Part shown: piece by piece, positions 9,250 through 18,640 of the stretch
Layout: every line of letters starts with the position of its first letter
Numbering within the stretch: the first letter of the stretch is position 1
DNA from: Planctomycetota bacterium
GTDB taxonomy: Bacteria > Planctomycetota > Phycisphaerae > Phycisphaerales > UBA5793
Length of the DNA stretch: 64,000 nt
Direction: 5' to 3'
NCBI GenBank assembly: GCA_013112555.1
Contig: JABFGK010000002.1
Span: forward strand, 868,001 to 932,000
The notes under the pieces: generated by a model
Told to the model about the DNA's origin: nothing
Databases searched by the model: none
The model's input: only the letters and a program-made list of their open reading frames with translations
Made by a program: the position numbers and the translations under genes

Positions 9250-9774
9250 TCACCCCCCGGGGCTCGTCTGGTCGTCCAGGTGCTGGCGCCGTTCGCATTC
9301 CGCGTCCGGGTCCTCGGTCAGGCCTTCGAGTTCCTTCTTGAGGAGTCGCATCTTCAACAATGATCGAACCCGCGTCAGCAGTTCGAGCTTGTTAAAAGGC
9401 TTGGACAGAAACTCATCAGTCCCGGCCTCGACGCCGCGCTCGACATCCCCCACTTCATTCAACGCAGTCACCATGACGATCGGAATGTCTTTCGTCCGCC
9501 GGTCGGCCTTCAGTTTTTCGCACACTTCATACCCGGACATGCGCGGCATCATGATGTCCAGCAGAATCAAGTCAGGCTGATCTTTCTGAACGGCCTCGAG
9601 TGCGTCGATCCCGTTGCCGGCCGTCTGAATTTCACACGGCAGGGCATCGAGATATGCCTGGAGCAGTTCCGTGTTCTGTTCATTGTCGTCCACGATGAGG
9701 ATCTTGGCATCTTTGAACGATGCGTCCTGGGCCGGACTGGGTGCTGACGATGTGTTGTTACTCGTGTCTGTCAT
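9250..9774 (-). CDS. Single-domain response regulator (CheY/PleD-type receiver)
   Basis: A receiver domain fills residues 22-140 of 174: KILIVDDNEQNTELL holds the acidic pair, LILLDIMMPRMSGYE holds the phospho-acceptor Asp, MVTALNE the conserved Thr, and LSKPFNKLELL the conserved Lys. No output domain follows, only a charged helix (LLKMRLLKKELEGL) and a tail rich in Glu, Asp and Pro. The start overlaps the stop of the upstream DUF2064 gene by four bases (ATGA), so the two are translationally coupled. No histidine kinase is nearby; it probably works with a hybrid kinase encoded elsewhere or as a PleD/DivK-like signalling relay. The last codons run straight into a repeat cassette. Confidence 0.93.
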   Translation of the reverse strand: MTDTSNNTSSAPSPAQDASFKDAKILIVDDNEQNTELLQAYLDALPCEIQTAGNGIDALEAVQKDQPDLILLDIMMPRMSGYEVCEKLKADRRTKDIPIVMVTALNEVGDVERGVEAGTDEFLSKPFNKLELLTRVRSLLKMRLLKKELEGLTEDPDAECERRQHLDDQTSPGG

Positions 9775-10586
9775 TCTGGTGTGATTCCGATTTGATCAAG
9801 TCGTTGTGCCAACACGCGGAGCATTGGTTCGTGCGAACCCTCGATTCGATCGCGCAGGGCCGCCAGGTCTGCCGGCCGGTCCACATCGTACCACGTTCGC
9901 AGCCGCTCGACACACAGGCCGGCTGATTCCGCACTCCGGACGGTCTGTTCGCAGACGTGCGGGCTGCCCCATTCGACACCGTCGAGCAGGATCGGATGGT
10001 GGGCTCGGCAGGCCAGCGTCCAGTATCCCCCGTCCTGCGTCGGGCCGATCCAGACGCCCGGATTGCCGCCGAGCGTCGTGGCCTGTGCCAGATCGTCTGC
10101 CTCGCCTCGGGCGACATGTTGCCGCTGGCCGCGGAGCACGAGTTCGAGGCGCAACAAAACATCAAACGGCACATCGGGCGAATCCATGCCGAAGAAGGCC
10201 ACCGGAAGGTCTTCCGGTTGCCCAAACACCTGCAGCGCTCCGAGCCAGGCAGTGTTCATACGCTGCCCCAGCGCCCCGCTCCCCTGAGGCACGATGTGGT
10301 CAACATGTGGCAGATCCAGATCACCGGCGTCATCCGGTGTCACGGCCAGGATGACGCGATCGCGGAACACACTTCGCAGCCGGCCATACACACATTCCAG
10401 CATCGCCCGGGCAATCCGGCCGGCCCGATCGGGAGAGAGAGCGGGCATCGGCTCGACTCGGGCTCGCCCCTTCCCGTCGCCCGCAGTCGTCTCCGTCGTT
10501 GCAACGACGGCGCTGGTCAATCGGGTCTTGACCGCTCCCGGGTCGGGTCGCTTGGCCATCAGGATTGCGCAGGGCAATGGGCTCAT
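9771..10586 (-). CDS. DUF2064 / TIGR04282-type glycosyltransferase-like protein
   Basis: The N-terminus PCAILMAKRPDPGAVKTRL is the nucleotide-binding start of the DUF2064 group (GT-A fold, related to MobA/CofC nucleotidyltransferases and arsenosugar-biosynthesis glycosyltransferases). Further signs are FGMDSPDVP (metal-binding DSP motif) and LGPTQDGGYWTL-like IGPTQDGGYWTLAC. The C-terminal TWYDVDRPADL is also typical. I chose the ATG at 10586; an upstream in-frame start at 10796 would overlap the regulator gene. It lies between a metal-type regulator and a receiver protein in one minus-strand unit. The actual substrate is unknown; the family link to arsenosugars is by name only. Confidence 0.85.
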   Translation of the reverse strand: MSPLPCAILMAKRPDPGAVKTRLTSAVVATTETTAGDGKGRARVEPMPALSPDRAGRIARAMLECVYGRLRSVFRDRVILAVTPDDAGDLDLPHVDHIVPQGSGALGQRMNTAWLGALQVFGQPEDLPVAFFGMDSPDVPFDVLLRLELVLRGQRQHVARGEADDLAQATTLGGNPGVWIGPTQDGGYWTLACRAHHPILLDGVEWGSPHVCEQTVRSAESAGLCVERLRTWYDVDRPADLAALRDRIEGSHEPMLRVLAQRLDQIGITPE

Positions 10587-10677
10587 ATCACATACACAGA
10601 TTCTGTTTGGCGGACCCAGGATTGACAAGGCGTCCGACGTCGACTCATGAATCATGCCACGACGCGAATCAGTCGGC

Positions 10678-11370
10678 CTATCCCGGCTCTGACTCGCGCT
10701 CATTCTCACCCCACAGTTCGACAAAGATACGTCGCGCGGCCGCAATCCCGAGGACCACTGCATCGCTCTGCTCCGGCCGGACCTGCACGGAATCACTCAC
10801 CGCGTTCATCTGTTCCACGTCAAGGGCCGTCCCCGGGCGCAGGCCGTGATCGTCGGCGAACCGGAGGAAAGACGGTTCACGATCATCGATTCTGGAAATC
10901 GTCACGCGTGAGCCGGCCACGCAGTCTGCGAGGCTGTGGGCCGATCGCTCTGCCATTTCACCGTCGGCATCAGGGATCGGTTCGCCATGCGGGTCATGGG
11001 TCGGGTAGCCGAGTTTCTGTTCGAGGCGATGAAGCAGATTCTCTGAGACGACGTGCTCGAGGGCTTCGGCCTCATCATGGACCTCGCTCCAATCGAAGCC
11101 GAGAATTTCAACGAGGAACTTCTCGATCAGTCGATGTCGCCGAATGACATGCAGCGCCAGCGATGCACCCTTGTCGGTGACTCGGGCGCCACGGTGCGAC
11201 ACATGCTCGACCAACCCGGCATCAGCCAGCGTTTTGACCATGGCGGTCGCTGTGCCAGGCGTCACACCCAGCAATGCAGCAAGGGTGCCGTTGGGTACCA
11301 GATTCCCGTCGAGCCGTTGCTCTTCGAGGTAGAGATGCTTCAGATAATCTTCCGTCGTCGCAGTCAGCAC
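10678..11370 (-). CDS. DtxR/MntR-family metal-dependent transcriptional regulator
   Basis: A 230-residue regulator. Residues 1-60 form the winged helix (TEDYLKHLYLEEQRL, then VTPGTATAMVKTLADAGLVEH as recognition helix and wing). Residues 65-140 form the dimerisation and metal-binding domain with the conserved HxxxE...H pattern: RRHRLIEKFLVEILGFDWSE and HDEAEALEHVVSE. The C-terminal part (about 150-220) is the SH3/FeoA-like domain found in longer DtxR proteins. Family members bind Fe2+ or Mn2+ and repress uptake genes. No transporter is adjacent, so its targets are unclear; it heads a minus-strand unit with the DUF2064 and receiver genes. Confidence 0.93.
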   Translation of the reverse strand: MLTATTEDYLKHLYLEEQRLDGNLVPNGTLAALLGVTPGTATAMVKTLADAGLVEHVSHRGARVTDKGASLALHVIRRHRLIEKFLVEILGFDWSEVHDEAEALEHVVSENLLHRLEQKLGYPTHDPHGEPIPDADGEMAERSAHSLADCVAGSRVTISRIDDREPSFLRFADDHGLRPGTALDVEQMNAVSDSVQVRPEQSDAVVLGIAAARRIFVELWGENERESEPG

Positions 11371-11764
11371 CGTACTCTTCCGTCATTCATCGCTGCGCGA
11401 CGGCTGAGGTGCCGTCTGCGCCGGTTTATAACAACTTTACGCATGACCCGGTCACACGGTGGCGATAATCTGATTGCCAGCCGGCCTTGGAACAGAAAAC
11501 TGCCCGCCCAGGAGGAGATTCTATTGGCGAAAGCGCCGGGTTTTCCGATCGACAGTTCGCCGACTTTACAGTAGTATGGCGTGAAGTATGGCGAAATGCG
11601 GTTCATTCTCGGCCCGGAAGCCTCTTTTCCGGGATCAATCACAACGTCGTGTAATCCATCGGGAAAACGACAAAGCGGACCGCTGTGTCCTGTGTTCGTG
11701 CCATGGCACCAAGGCCGGCGAACGCGGAATTGACTCATCGGGGGAGGATTGAGAGGAACAGGGG
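11371..11764. other. Divergent intergenic region between the DtxR-like regulator and the HAF protein
   Basis: No gene seen. An AT-rich patch TTATAACAACTTTA (about 11425-11438) is a plausible promoter core for the minus-strand regulator. Tandem copies of AGTATGGCG lie near 11573-11595. No repeat modules occur here, in keeping with their absence from divergent promoter regions. Confidence 0.35.
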
Positions 11765-14419
11765 ATGCCAGCGTTGCCTGCGTGTTTTCGTTTTGCATCA
11801 AATCGACTCCTCCCGCGTGTGTCGGCCGTGCTGATTCTGCTCCTGGTCAGCAGTGCGAGCACAATCGCTCTCGCGGCCCCGCCGGACTTCAAACCCTTTG
11901 TGATGCTGGACCTGTGCGATATCGGGGATCCCGGCGGCGAGCAGTTGCTACGCGGCGAAACGCTGGATGTGAACAATGCCGGCATCGCGGTCGGCTGGAT
12001 TGATGTGGCCCCCGATGAACGCCGGGCCTTTCTCTTCGACCCAGCCATCGGGTACATTCAATGGCTCCCCGGGCCGCCCCCCTATACCCGCATGGAAGCG
12101 CATGGCATCAACGAGGATACAGAGGAACTGCTGATCACTGGGACGGCTTCGGAATCGAGCGGCTCGCCGCATCATGCCGTGTATTGGCGACGCAAGGCAG
12201 GAGAGTGGAAGTGCGTGGTGCTATTTGGTGGCTCCGATGAGTCAGTCGCAACGGATGTGAGCGATCGCCGATCGATTCTGGGGGCTGCAACGCTGAACGG
12301 TGTATACACGTCATTTCAACTCGATGACTTTGCCAATGAATTGCTGACCCCCCACCCACAGCGTCGTGGCACTGCTGCCGATCTGGATTCCGGCTTGAAT
12401 CTTGTCGGGACGTATGTCGGAGCCAACGCACAGTATCATGCATACTACTGGCGCGCGAAAAAGGGCTCGCTCTACGACATCGAACCGTCAAGCCAACAGC
12501 ACACGGGCGCCACGGCCATCAACGACTGGGGGCACATTGTCGGCTGGACGCGACCCGACGGCGGATCGAATTCGCCGACGTTCTGGGAACGCCGTCCCGG
12601 GAACTCCCCGGCCTGGACACCTCACACCATCTCCGTCAATTACGGGCCTGAGACAAATACACAGGCGGTGGACCTGAACGAATACAACGAAGTGCTGATA
12701 GTGAACGATGACCCCGATGCGTCCGGTGCTTACTTGTGGAAGTGGGACGAACTGCTCGGCCAGTCGGCCTACGACCTGAATGAGATGGCCCTCAAGGTTG
12801 ATTTTGACCCAAACGGGACGGCCGCCGTCCACAAGGCATGGGCGATCAATGACGCCGGCTGGATTGCCGGATCATACAAGCCCGACGGCCCGGGGCTGGA
12901 GAACGAGTACTTCCCCATACTGATGGTACCGTACAACATTAATAACAACTACTATCCCGGCTTCCAGGATCAACAACTATCGATTCCCGATTACCGAGAG
13001 ATTCTTGAGGATCCTGCACTCGATGTATCAGGGCGCCGGTGGATGCTGGATTGGGGCGAAACGTTTCGATCCGGGTTGTACGCAATGGGTGCCACTGCAG
13101 ACGACGGCCCCGCCAAGGATTGCCACGGCTACGAGATCCTCAATGTCCAGATTGTCCGGATGCATATCGACCAGGTCACGTTGCAGGAGATGCTGGAAGG
13201 CGAACAGCCTCAGAGCACGTTCAATAGCCGGATTAATGAATTCGGTGTGGATAAATGGCCCGGCGGGACACAGCGGGAAATCCTGCTGCTTTTGCGGACC
13301 GTCATGCCCTGCGAGGCATACGACGATTTGCCCGGCTGGACCTATAGCCCGGATTACGACTATCTGCCCCCGATCGATGGGCCGCGTGTGGATTGCACGC
13401 CCGGCTTCCCCGAATGGACGCGCGACGAAATGCTCGAGGGGGTACGCTGCCTTTCGTACCAGATGGCCCACAATATCGACTACGTCCAATTCGGGAACGA
13501 AGTCTACCGCGGCCTGGGGATGTATTACTTCGGGCCCGACGACATCTCGTGTGAGGGGTGGTCCGGCGGGCCACTGAGTCAACTGCTTGACAACTACCCG
13601 GACTGCGTTGCCGAGGCATCTTCGATCATGATGGAGTCGCTTGTCGCGCAGATGCGAGCCGTCCGAATCGGGTCGACGCTGGCCGGCCGCCCTCTCCGCA
13701 TCATCGGCCCGGCCCCGACTCGCAAAATGCTCTTTTATGCCATGCTGTCGGATGGGCCCGAGGATACCCATGAGGCATACGGCCTCTGGGCAATGTACCA
13801 ATATACGAACAAACATGCTGATATGTGTTCCGTACATCTTCACCACGAAGACTTGGTCACCGAAGCCCATGTTAAGGCCATCGTCGAATGGCTGGACGAC
13901 GAAGAAAACTGCTGGCTGGCGTTTCCCGAGAATGATGCGTTTCCCAAAGCGCTGGCCTGTACCGAGTGGGGGCCGTTCCCTTCGTATGCGTGGCGCGACC
14001 TGTATTACAGTGACGTCCCACCCAGAACACATCGCAACGCCATGGATATGTACTACCTCCCACCCATGCCGAACGATTACCCGCCGGACGCAACGTGGGA
14101 CGACTTCATATACAACCAGTGGATGACTCACGAAATCGGCCCCGGGCCCGATCTCGGCGTGCATAACATTCTGTCGGCGCTCAGCGAAGCCGGGTACGTG
14201 TTCGCGCTGTACGGCGGTTACTCCCAAAGTTACAAGCCGTTTGACATGAGTTCGCTTTGGTCGAATCTCATTCACCCGTTCTGGCTCCAGGGCGACGATC
14301 GATTCAATGAGCCGGTCCGCGATGCCTACGAACGGAATGCCGCACCGTATGTCAACTGGGATCTTGATGACTTTCATCCTCGTCTCATGGAGACCATCAC
14401 TCCCTGCAACGGACGCTAG
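11765..14419 (+). CDS. Secreted HAF-repeat protein with a glycoside-hydrolase-like C-terminal half
   Basis: The start at 11765 follows a GAGAGGA-type ribosome site. Residues 1-38 are a signal peptide (VSAVLILLLVSSASTIALA). The N-terminal half has several HAF-like units, such as DVNNAGIAVGWID, AINDWGHIVGWTRPDG and AINDAGWIAGSYKPDG, which probably form a beta-propeller. The second half (about 430-884) looks like an (alpha/beta)8 hydrolase: VQFGNEVY places an Asn-Glu pair at E579, and ACTEWGPF places a Glu at E734. These are the usual positions of the acid/base and nucleophile in clan GH-A glycosidases. The substrate is unknown. The fusion of HAF units to a GH-A-like domain is unusual; the enzymatic role is inference from motif geometry only. 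Confidence 0.75.
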   Translation: MPALPACFRFASNRLLPRVSAVLILLLVSSASTIALAAPPDFKPFVMLDLCDIGDPGGEQLLRGETLDVNNAGIAVGWIDVAPDERRAFLFDPAIGYIQWLPGPPPYTRMEAHGINEDTEELLITGTASESSGSPHHAVYWRRKAGEWKCVVLFGGSDESVATDVSDRRSILGAATLNGVYTSFQLDDFANELLTPHPQRRGTAADLDSGLNLVGTYVGANAQYHAYYWRAKKGSLYDIEPSSQQHTGATAINDWGHIVGWTRPDGGSNSPTFWERRPGNSPAWTPHTISVNYGPETNTQAVDLNEYNEVLIVNDDPDASGAYLWKWDELLGQSAYDLNEMALKVDFDPNGTAAVHKAWAINDAGWIAGSYKPDGPGLENEYFPILMVPYNINNNYYPGFQDQQLSIPDYREILEDPALDVSGRRWMLDWGETFRSGLYAMGATADDGPAKDCHGYEILNVQIVRMHIDQVTLQEMLEGEQPQSTFNSRINEFGVDKWPGGTQREILLLLRTVMPCEAYDDLPGWTYSPDYDYLPPIDGPRVDCTPGFPEWTRDEMLEGVRCLSYQMAHNIDYVQFGNEVYRGLGMYYFGPDDISCEGWSGGPLSQLLDNYPDCVAEASSIMMESLVAQMRAVRIGSTLAGRPLRIIGPAPTRKMLFYAMLSDGPEDTHEAYGLWAMYQYTNKHADMCSVHLHHEDLVTEAHVKAIVEWLDDEENCWLAFPENDAFPKALACTEWGPFPSYAWRDLYYSDVPPRTHRNAMDMYYLPPMPNDYPPDATWDDFIYNQWMTHEIGPGPDLGVHNILSALSEAGYVFALYGGYSQSYKPFDMSSLWSNLIHPFWLQGDDRFNEPVRDAYERNAAPYVNWDLDDFHPRLMETITPCNGR

Positions 14420-14501
14420 GCCAGGCAGAGGTCGCAGCGACTCAGGGGCCGTATGACGGTACAATCCGAGCGTTGTACCCACACACCCTTCGGGTAGGCG
14501 C

Positions 14502-15320
14502 ATGGTTGTTCAAGGTGGTATCAGAATCAAGACGCCGCAGCAGATCGAGAAGATGCGCTGCGCCGGGGCGGTGGTCTGGGCCGTACTCGATGCCTGTGAA
14601 CAAGCCTGCCAGCCCGGTGTCAGCACGGGGGAACTCGATCGCCTGGCCTACGACACCTTTACACAACTCGGCGGCGAAGGCCTCTTCAAAGGCTACCCGG
14701 ATTATGAACCCGGCCGCGGCTATCCCGGGCACACATGCATCTCCATAAACGAAGAGATCGTGCACGGCATCCCGCGCGATGACCGAATCATCATCGACGG
14801 CGACCTCGTGTCGATCGACTGCGGCGTCCGAGTCGATGGCTGGTGCGGTGATTCGGCCCGAAGTATTCTCGTCGGCACCGTGCCGACACGAACCCGCGAC
14901 CTGGTCAACGCCACCCGCAACCTGCTCGACCTTGCCATCCGCCATGTTCGCCCCGGGGTGAAGTGGGGCGCAATCGCACGGCTGCTCGAACAGGAGGCAC
15001 GGCGGGACCGCTACGGGATCGTCAAGGAATATGTCGGGCACGGCATCGGACGATTAATGCATGAGCCGCCCAAGGTGCCCAACTTCGTCAGCAATGAACT
15101 CATGAAGGCCGACTTCGAACTCGTTCCCGGTATGGTGCTGGCCATCGAGCCGATGCTGACGCTGGGCACCGGCGAAACGCGCGCCCTCGACGACGGCTGG
15201 ACCGTCGTCACCGCAGATGGCACACCCGCGGCCCATATCGAACACACCGTGGCCGTCACGTTCTCCGGCGCTGACGTCCTGACGGCCGGCCCGCCCGACG
15301 ACCATGAACCGCACGCGTAA
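14502..15320 (+). CDS. map: Methionine aminopeptidase, type I
   Basis: Removes the initiator Met from nascent proteins. The pita-bread-fold metal ligands are visible: Asp in SIDCGVRVDGWCGDSAR (two Asp), His in YVGHGIGRLMHEPP, Glu in LAIEPMLTLG and Glu in AAHIEHTVAV. At 272 residues it is the normal length for a type Ia enzyme. It lies upstream of infA, as in many bacterial ribosomal clusters, but 365 bases of repeats separate them here, so co-transcription is uncertain. Confidence 0.97.
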   Translation: MVVQGGIRIKTPQQIEKMRCAGAVVWAVLDACEQACQPGVSTGELDRLAYDTFTQLGGEGLFKGYPDYEPGRGYPGHTCISINEEIVHGIPRDDRIIIDGDLVSIDCGVRVDGWCGDSARSILVGTVPTRTRDLVNATRNLLDLAIRHVRPGVKWGAIARLLEQEARRDRYGIVKEYVGHGIGRLMHEPPKVPNFVSNELMKADFELVPGMVLAIEPMLTLGTGETRALDDGWTVVTADGTPAAHIEHTVAVTFSGADVLTAGPPDDHEPHA

Positions 15321-15685
15321 GCAAGTACACAGATAAACAATCAATCAAGTAAACGGGCTCCTCACTCGGCATTCCCGCGAACGCGGGACTCCATTCTTCC
15401 CATCCCCTTCCCCTTCCCCTCCGTCATCCCGGCGCAGGCCGGGATCCATCTCTTCCTCCCGGATCGCCAATCTCCCGATTGGCGCTCATGCCCCCATCTT
15501 CCCTCGGGAGACAGCCTGATATCCCGCTGCCATACCGATCCAAGTGCATACCACACAAGGGAGAGTGGGAACACGCGCAACCTCCCGGATACAATCGCCA
15601 TCGTCAAATCGGCTGGCCAACCGGCCGACGGCGATGTGTTTAACCACGAAGATGGAACCGGACCACGGCTCACAGACAGGGACCA
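15321..15685. other. Gap between map and infA with repeats
   Basis: Holds the repeat cassette 15368-15490. The rest (15491-15685) is unassigned and presumably contains the promoter of the infA-rplQ cluster; a candidate cannot be named with confidence. Confidence 0.4.
15368..15490. repeat. Mosaic palindromic repeat cassette
   Basis: Order: a variant of ATTCCCGCGAACGCGGGAAT (15371-15390, last bases altered to GGGACT), ATCCCGGCGCAGGCCGGGAT (about 15426-15445) and GCCAATCTCCCGATTGGC (about 15466-15483). Confidence 0.88.
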
Positions 15686-15901
15686 ATGCCCAAAGAAGAC
15701 AAAATCGTGCTTCAGGCCGAGGTGATCGACTCATTGCCCAATGCCATGTTCAAGGTCCGTCTCGAAAACGGCCACGAAATCCTGGCCTATGTCTCCGGCA
15801 AAATGCGGCAGTTTTTTATCCGAATCTTGCCGGGCGACACTGTTTCGGTCGAACTCAGCCCCTATGATTTGACCAAAGGTCGAATCGTCTACCGCCACTA
15901 A
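15686..15901 (+). CDS. infA: Translation initiation factor IF-1
   Basis: A 71-residue OB-fold protein of the exact family length. [38 protein letters not shown] and [12 protein letters not shown] are the conserved IF-1 blocks. It binds the ribosomal A site during initiation. It opens the cluster infA-rpmJ-rpsM-rpsK-rpoA-rplQ. Confidence 0.97.
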   Translation: MPKEDKIVLQAEVIDSLPNAMFKVRLENGHEILAYVSGKMRQFFIRILPGDTVSVELSPYDLTKGRIVYRH

Positions 15902-16153
15902 CTGGTCTATACTCCGCGGCGTCTCCGGGCAGGATTTCCTGACCCGGCCTGACGTTATCGTGCATGGCGGGTGCTCCAGTAGGCCGGTGGGATGGCCGTC
16001 GGACATGCCGATTCATGACACGATTCGTCCGGTGATGGAAGACCGACCATTGAATTGTGTGCACCAAACCGCCCCGCAGCCGATTCGGGTTGACGGCGTG
16101 GCCAAGTGTGTGACAAATCAAGTGAGCAGATACGAGAGAGGATCCGAGGGATC

Positions 16154-16270
16154 ATGAAAGTCAAATCAAGCATCAAAAGGCGAACGCTCGACTGCCAGAT
16201 CGTTCGACGTCGCGGGAAGTTGTACATCATCAACAAAAAGAACCCGCGCATGAAGCAGCGCCAGGGCTGA
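16154..16270 (+). CDS. rpmJ: 50S ribosomal protein L36, zinc-free type
   Basis: A 38-residue protein that reads [20 protein letters not shown], then [18 protein letters not shown]. The frame, size and position between infA and rpsM identify L36. Only one Cys remains (in DCQIV) of the C-x2-C...C...H zinc site of canonical L36, so this is a zinc-independent (C-minus) form, comparable to E. coli YkgO. It is followed 77 bases later by rpsM. Confidence 0.95.
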   Translation: MKVKSSIKRRTLDCQIVRRRGKLYIINKKNPRMKQRQG

Positions 16271-16347
16271 CCCCAGACGCCTGAGCATTCCAGTGTGTGT
16301 CATGGCATCGCAACTGATTGCCACATACCTGTTCGGAGAAACCGAAA

Positions 16348-16725
16348 ATGCCCCGTATTGCCGGTGTAGACGTTCCCGATAAGAAACCCATTCGATATGC
16401 CCTGCGGTACATCTATGGGATCGGACCCAAGTTTGCTGACGATATCCTGACCGAATCAGGCATTGACGCTGCGAAGCGCGCCAAGGACCTGACCGGCGAG
16501 GAAATCAGCCGCATCAATAGCATCATTGACGCCGGCTTCATCGTCGAGGGCACCCTGCGCAGGCAGGTTCAACAGAACATTCAGCGCTTGCGTGACATTC
16601 GTTGTTATCGCGGTGAGCGACATCGCCGAGGCCTGCCGGTCCGCGGCCAGCGCACCCGCACGAATGCCAGAACCCGCAAGGGCAAGAAGAAGACGGTTGC
16701 AGGAAAGAAGGGCGTCAAGGGCTAA
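16348..16725 (+). CDS. rpsM: 30S ribosomal protein S13
   Basis: 125 residues starting [26 protein letters not shown] about 8 bases upstream supports this ATG rather than the in-frame ATG at 16318. Conserved blocks [48 protein letters not shown] and a basic C-terminal tail are present. S13 forms part of the 30S head and the intersubunit bridges. Confidence 0.97.
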   Translation: MPRIAGVDVPDKKPIRYALRYIYGIGPKFADDILTESGIDAAKRAKDLTGEEISRINSIIDAGFIVEGTLRRQVQQNIQRLRDIRCYRGERHRRGLPVRGQRTRTNARTRKGKKKTVAGKKGVKG

Positions 16726-16897
16726 CGTGGCGTCGTTCGCCGGCCGACACCGCCGCTTCGTATGACATTTCAAACATCCGGGCGAGCACCTGGGGCAGAC
16801 TGGCTCCAGGCTCACCCGCAGCAAGTTGCCTGCTGATGCCGACGAATGGTCGGTCTTCAGAGAAGGCAACGACACGAGCTGAAAGGCAGAGCCGATT

Positions 16898-17276
16898 ATG
16901 GCCAAGAAATCGGGCAAGGTTCGTAAGAACGTCACGCGCGGCATCGCGCATATCAAAGCGACATTCAACAATACCCTGATCGCCATCACCGATGTGAACG
17001 GCGAGACGGTCTGCTGGGGGTCGGCCGGCACCATCGGCTTCAAGGGTGCCCGCAAGTCCACTCCCTTTGCTGCCACCCGGGCAGCCGAGCAGGTCGCTTC
17101 CCGTGCCCGCAAGATCGGCATGAAGGAAGTTGAAGTCCGCGTGAAGGGCCCGGGCGCCCGGGCGCGAGCCGGCCATCCAGGCACTGGCCAACTCCGGGCT
17201 CAAGATTACTGCCGTTGAAGATCACACGCCGGTCCCGCATAACGGGTGCCGCTCCAAGAAGCGCCGCCGCGTGTAA
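16898..17276 (+). CDS. rpsK: 30S ribosomal protein S11, with a one-base frame break near the C-terminus
   Basis: The N-terminal 80 residues are typical S11 ([50 protein letters not shown]). After VKGPGA the frame turns into nonsense and stops at 17218. The correct C-terminus is one frame over: [20 protein letters not shown], then [16 protein letters not shown], with a stop at 17274-17276. Removing one C from the CCC at 17157-17159 restores a complete protein of 125 residues. S11 is essential, so this is most likely a sequencing/assembly error in a GC-rich run. A real mutation or a programmed shift cannot be excluded. rpsD, which often follows rpsK, is absent. Confidence 0.92.
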
Positions 17277-17553
17277 TCTCCGACCATACCGAGCGAACCC
17301 CCGGCGAGCCGTCGGCTGCAACGACGGCAGCGTGCCGGATATAAGATTGCGATTTGCATTTTCACTTTTGCGAGTTTCCTCTTTCGGTCAGTAGAGCGTG
17401 TCGTGCGATGCAGCAGCGCCGAACACTGCTTGGTCACCGGGAGGACGGGCAAACCACTTCGACCGACGGGACGCACCGGACACGAACCGGCGCTGCCTGC
17501 CCTGCGGATCGATGGACACTGCTGCCGGATGTAGAAAAGGCTGGTTGAAACCA

Positions 17554-18576
17554 ATGGCAAGCAAACGAGTACGATGGCGCGGATTCGAGTTGCCCGGTCG
17601 CATGACCCAGAACCCGAATCTCAAGTCTCCCAACTTCGGGCAGTTCGTGATCGAACCGTTCGAACGCGGCTTCGGCACGACGGTCGGCAACAGTCTGCGT
17701 CGCGTGCTGCTGTCCAGTATCGAGGGGGCAGCCGTTTCGAGCATCAAGATCGCCGGCGCCGAACACGAGTTCTCCTCGTTGCCGGGTGTGCTCGAAGACG
17801 TGGCCGACATCATCCTCAACATCAAGGATCTCGTCGTTCAGCTCGAAGGCGATGCCTCGCGAACCATGATCCTCGAAGCCGAGGGCCCGGGCGTTGTGAC
17901 CGCTGACCTCATCGAGGCCGACGCCAATGTCACGATCGTTAACAAAGACCTTGTCATTGCCACGCTGACCGAGGCTGTCGATCTCGAAATCGCATTCACC
18001 GTGACACGCGGCCGCGGCTATGTCCCGGCCTCCGAGCATTACAAGACCGGCGAAGACCAGGAGATCGGCATCATCCCCGTCGATGCCTCCTACTCCCCCG
18101 TTCGCCGTGTTCGCTACAAGGTCGAGAACACCCGTGTCGGCCAGAAGACGAACTACGACAAACTGATCATGGACATCTGGACCAACGGCACGGTCACGCC
18201 GGAAATGTCGCTGGTCGAGGCGGCCAAGATCCTGCGCAAGCACCTCAACCCGTTTGTCATGTACCAGGAGATCGGCGAAGAACGCGTCTCCGAGGAAGCC
18301 TCCGTGGCAGCCGGCGTCGATGAGGAACTGCTCCGCAAACTGCGGATGCCCATCGGTGATCTGGACCTGTCAGTTCGCGCCAGCAACTGCCTCGACTCGG
18401 CCCGGATTCGAACGGTGGCCGAACTCATTACCAAGAGCGACAGCGACCTGTTGAAGGTCCGCTCGTTCGGCAAGACCTCGTTGCGTGAAGTGAAGAAGAA
18501 GCTCGAGGAGATCAACCTCGCCCTCGGGATGGAACTGCCCGAAGGATTTGACCTCGAAGTGATGGATATTGTGTAA
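17554..18576 (+). CDS. rpoA: DNA-directed RNA polymerase subunit alpha
   Basis: 340 residues from the ATG at 17554 (MASKRVRWRGFELPGR). The longer frame to 17398 is not family-like. The alpha N-terminal domain covers about residues 25-235 (FVIEPFERGFGTTVGNSLRR, VLLSSIEGAAVSSIKIAGA, EHEFSSLPGVLEDVADIILN). The C-terminal domain covers about 255-330 (LDLSVRASNCLDSARIRTV, LLKVRSFGKTSLREVKKKL), which contacts UP elements and activators. It follows rpsK directly, with no rpsD between. Confidence 0.98.
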   Translation: MASKRVRWRGFELPGRMTQNPNLKSPNFGQFVIEPFERGFGTTVGNSLRRVLLSSIEGAAVSSIKIAGAEHEFSSLPGVLEDVADIILNIKDLVVQLEGDASRTMILEAEGPGVVTADLIEADANVTIVNKDLVIATLTEAVDLEIAFTVTRGRGYVPASEHYKTGEDQEIGIIPVDASYSPVRRVRYKVENTRVGQKTNYDKLIMDIWTNGTVTPEMSLVEAAKILRKHLNPFVMYQEIGEERVSEEASVAAGVDEELLRKLRMPIGDLDLSVRASNCLDSARIRTVAELITKSDSDLLKVRSFGKTSLREVKKKLEEINLALGMELPEGFDLEVMDIV

Positions 18577-18640
18577 CACCATGGACACCGTCGGCCACTG
18601 CTGAACGGTCCCTCTTACTGCTGACTCTGGAGTGACTGCC

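Noticed and set aside
13028-14503. 491-codon open frame antisense to the HAF/glycosidase-like gene
   Set aside because: No recognisable domain, overlaps a well-supported gene completely, and such antisense frames are expected in GC-rich DNA.
17434-18243. 269-codon open frame antisense to rpoA
   Set aside because: Shadow of an essential gene, no family features.
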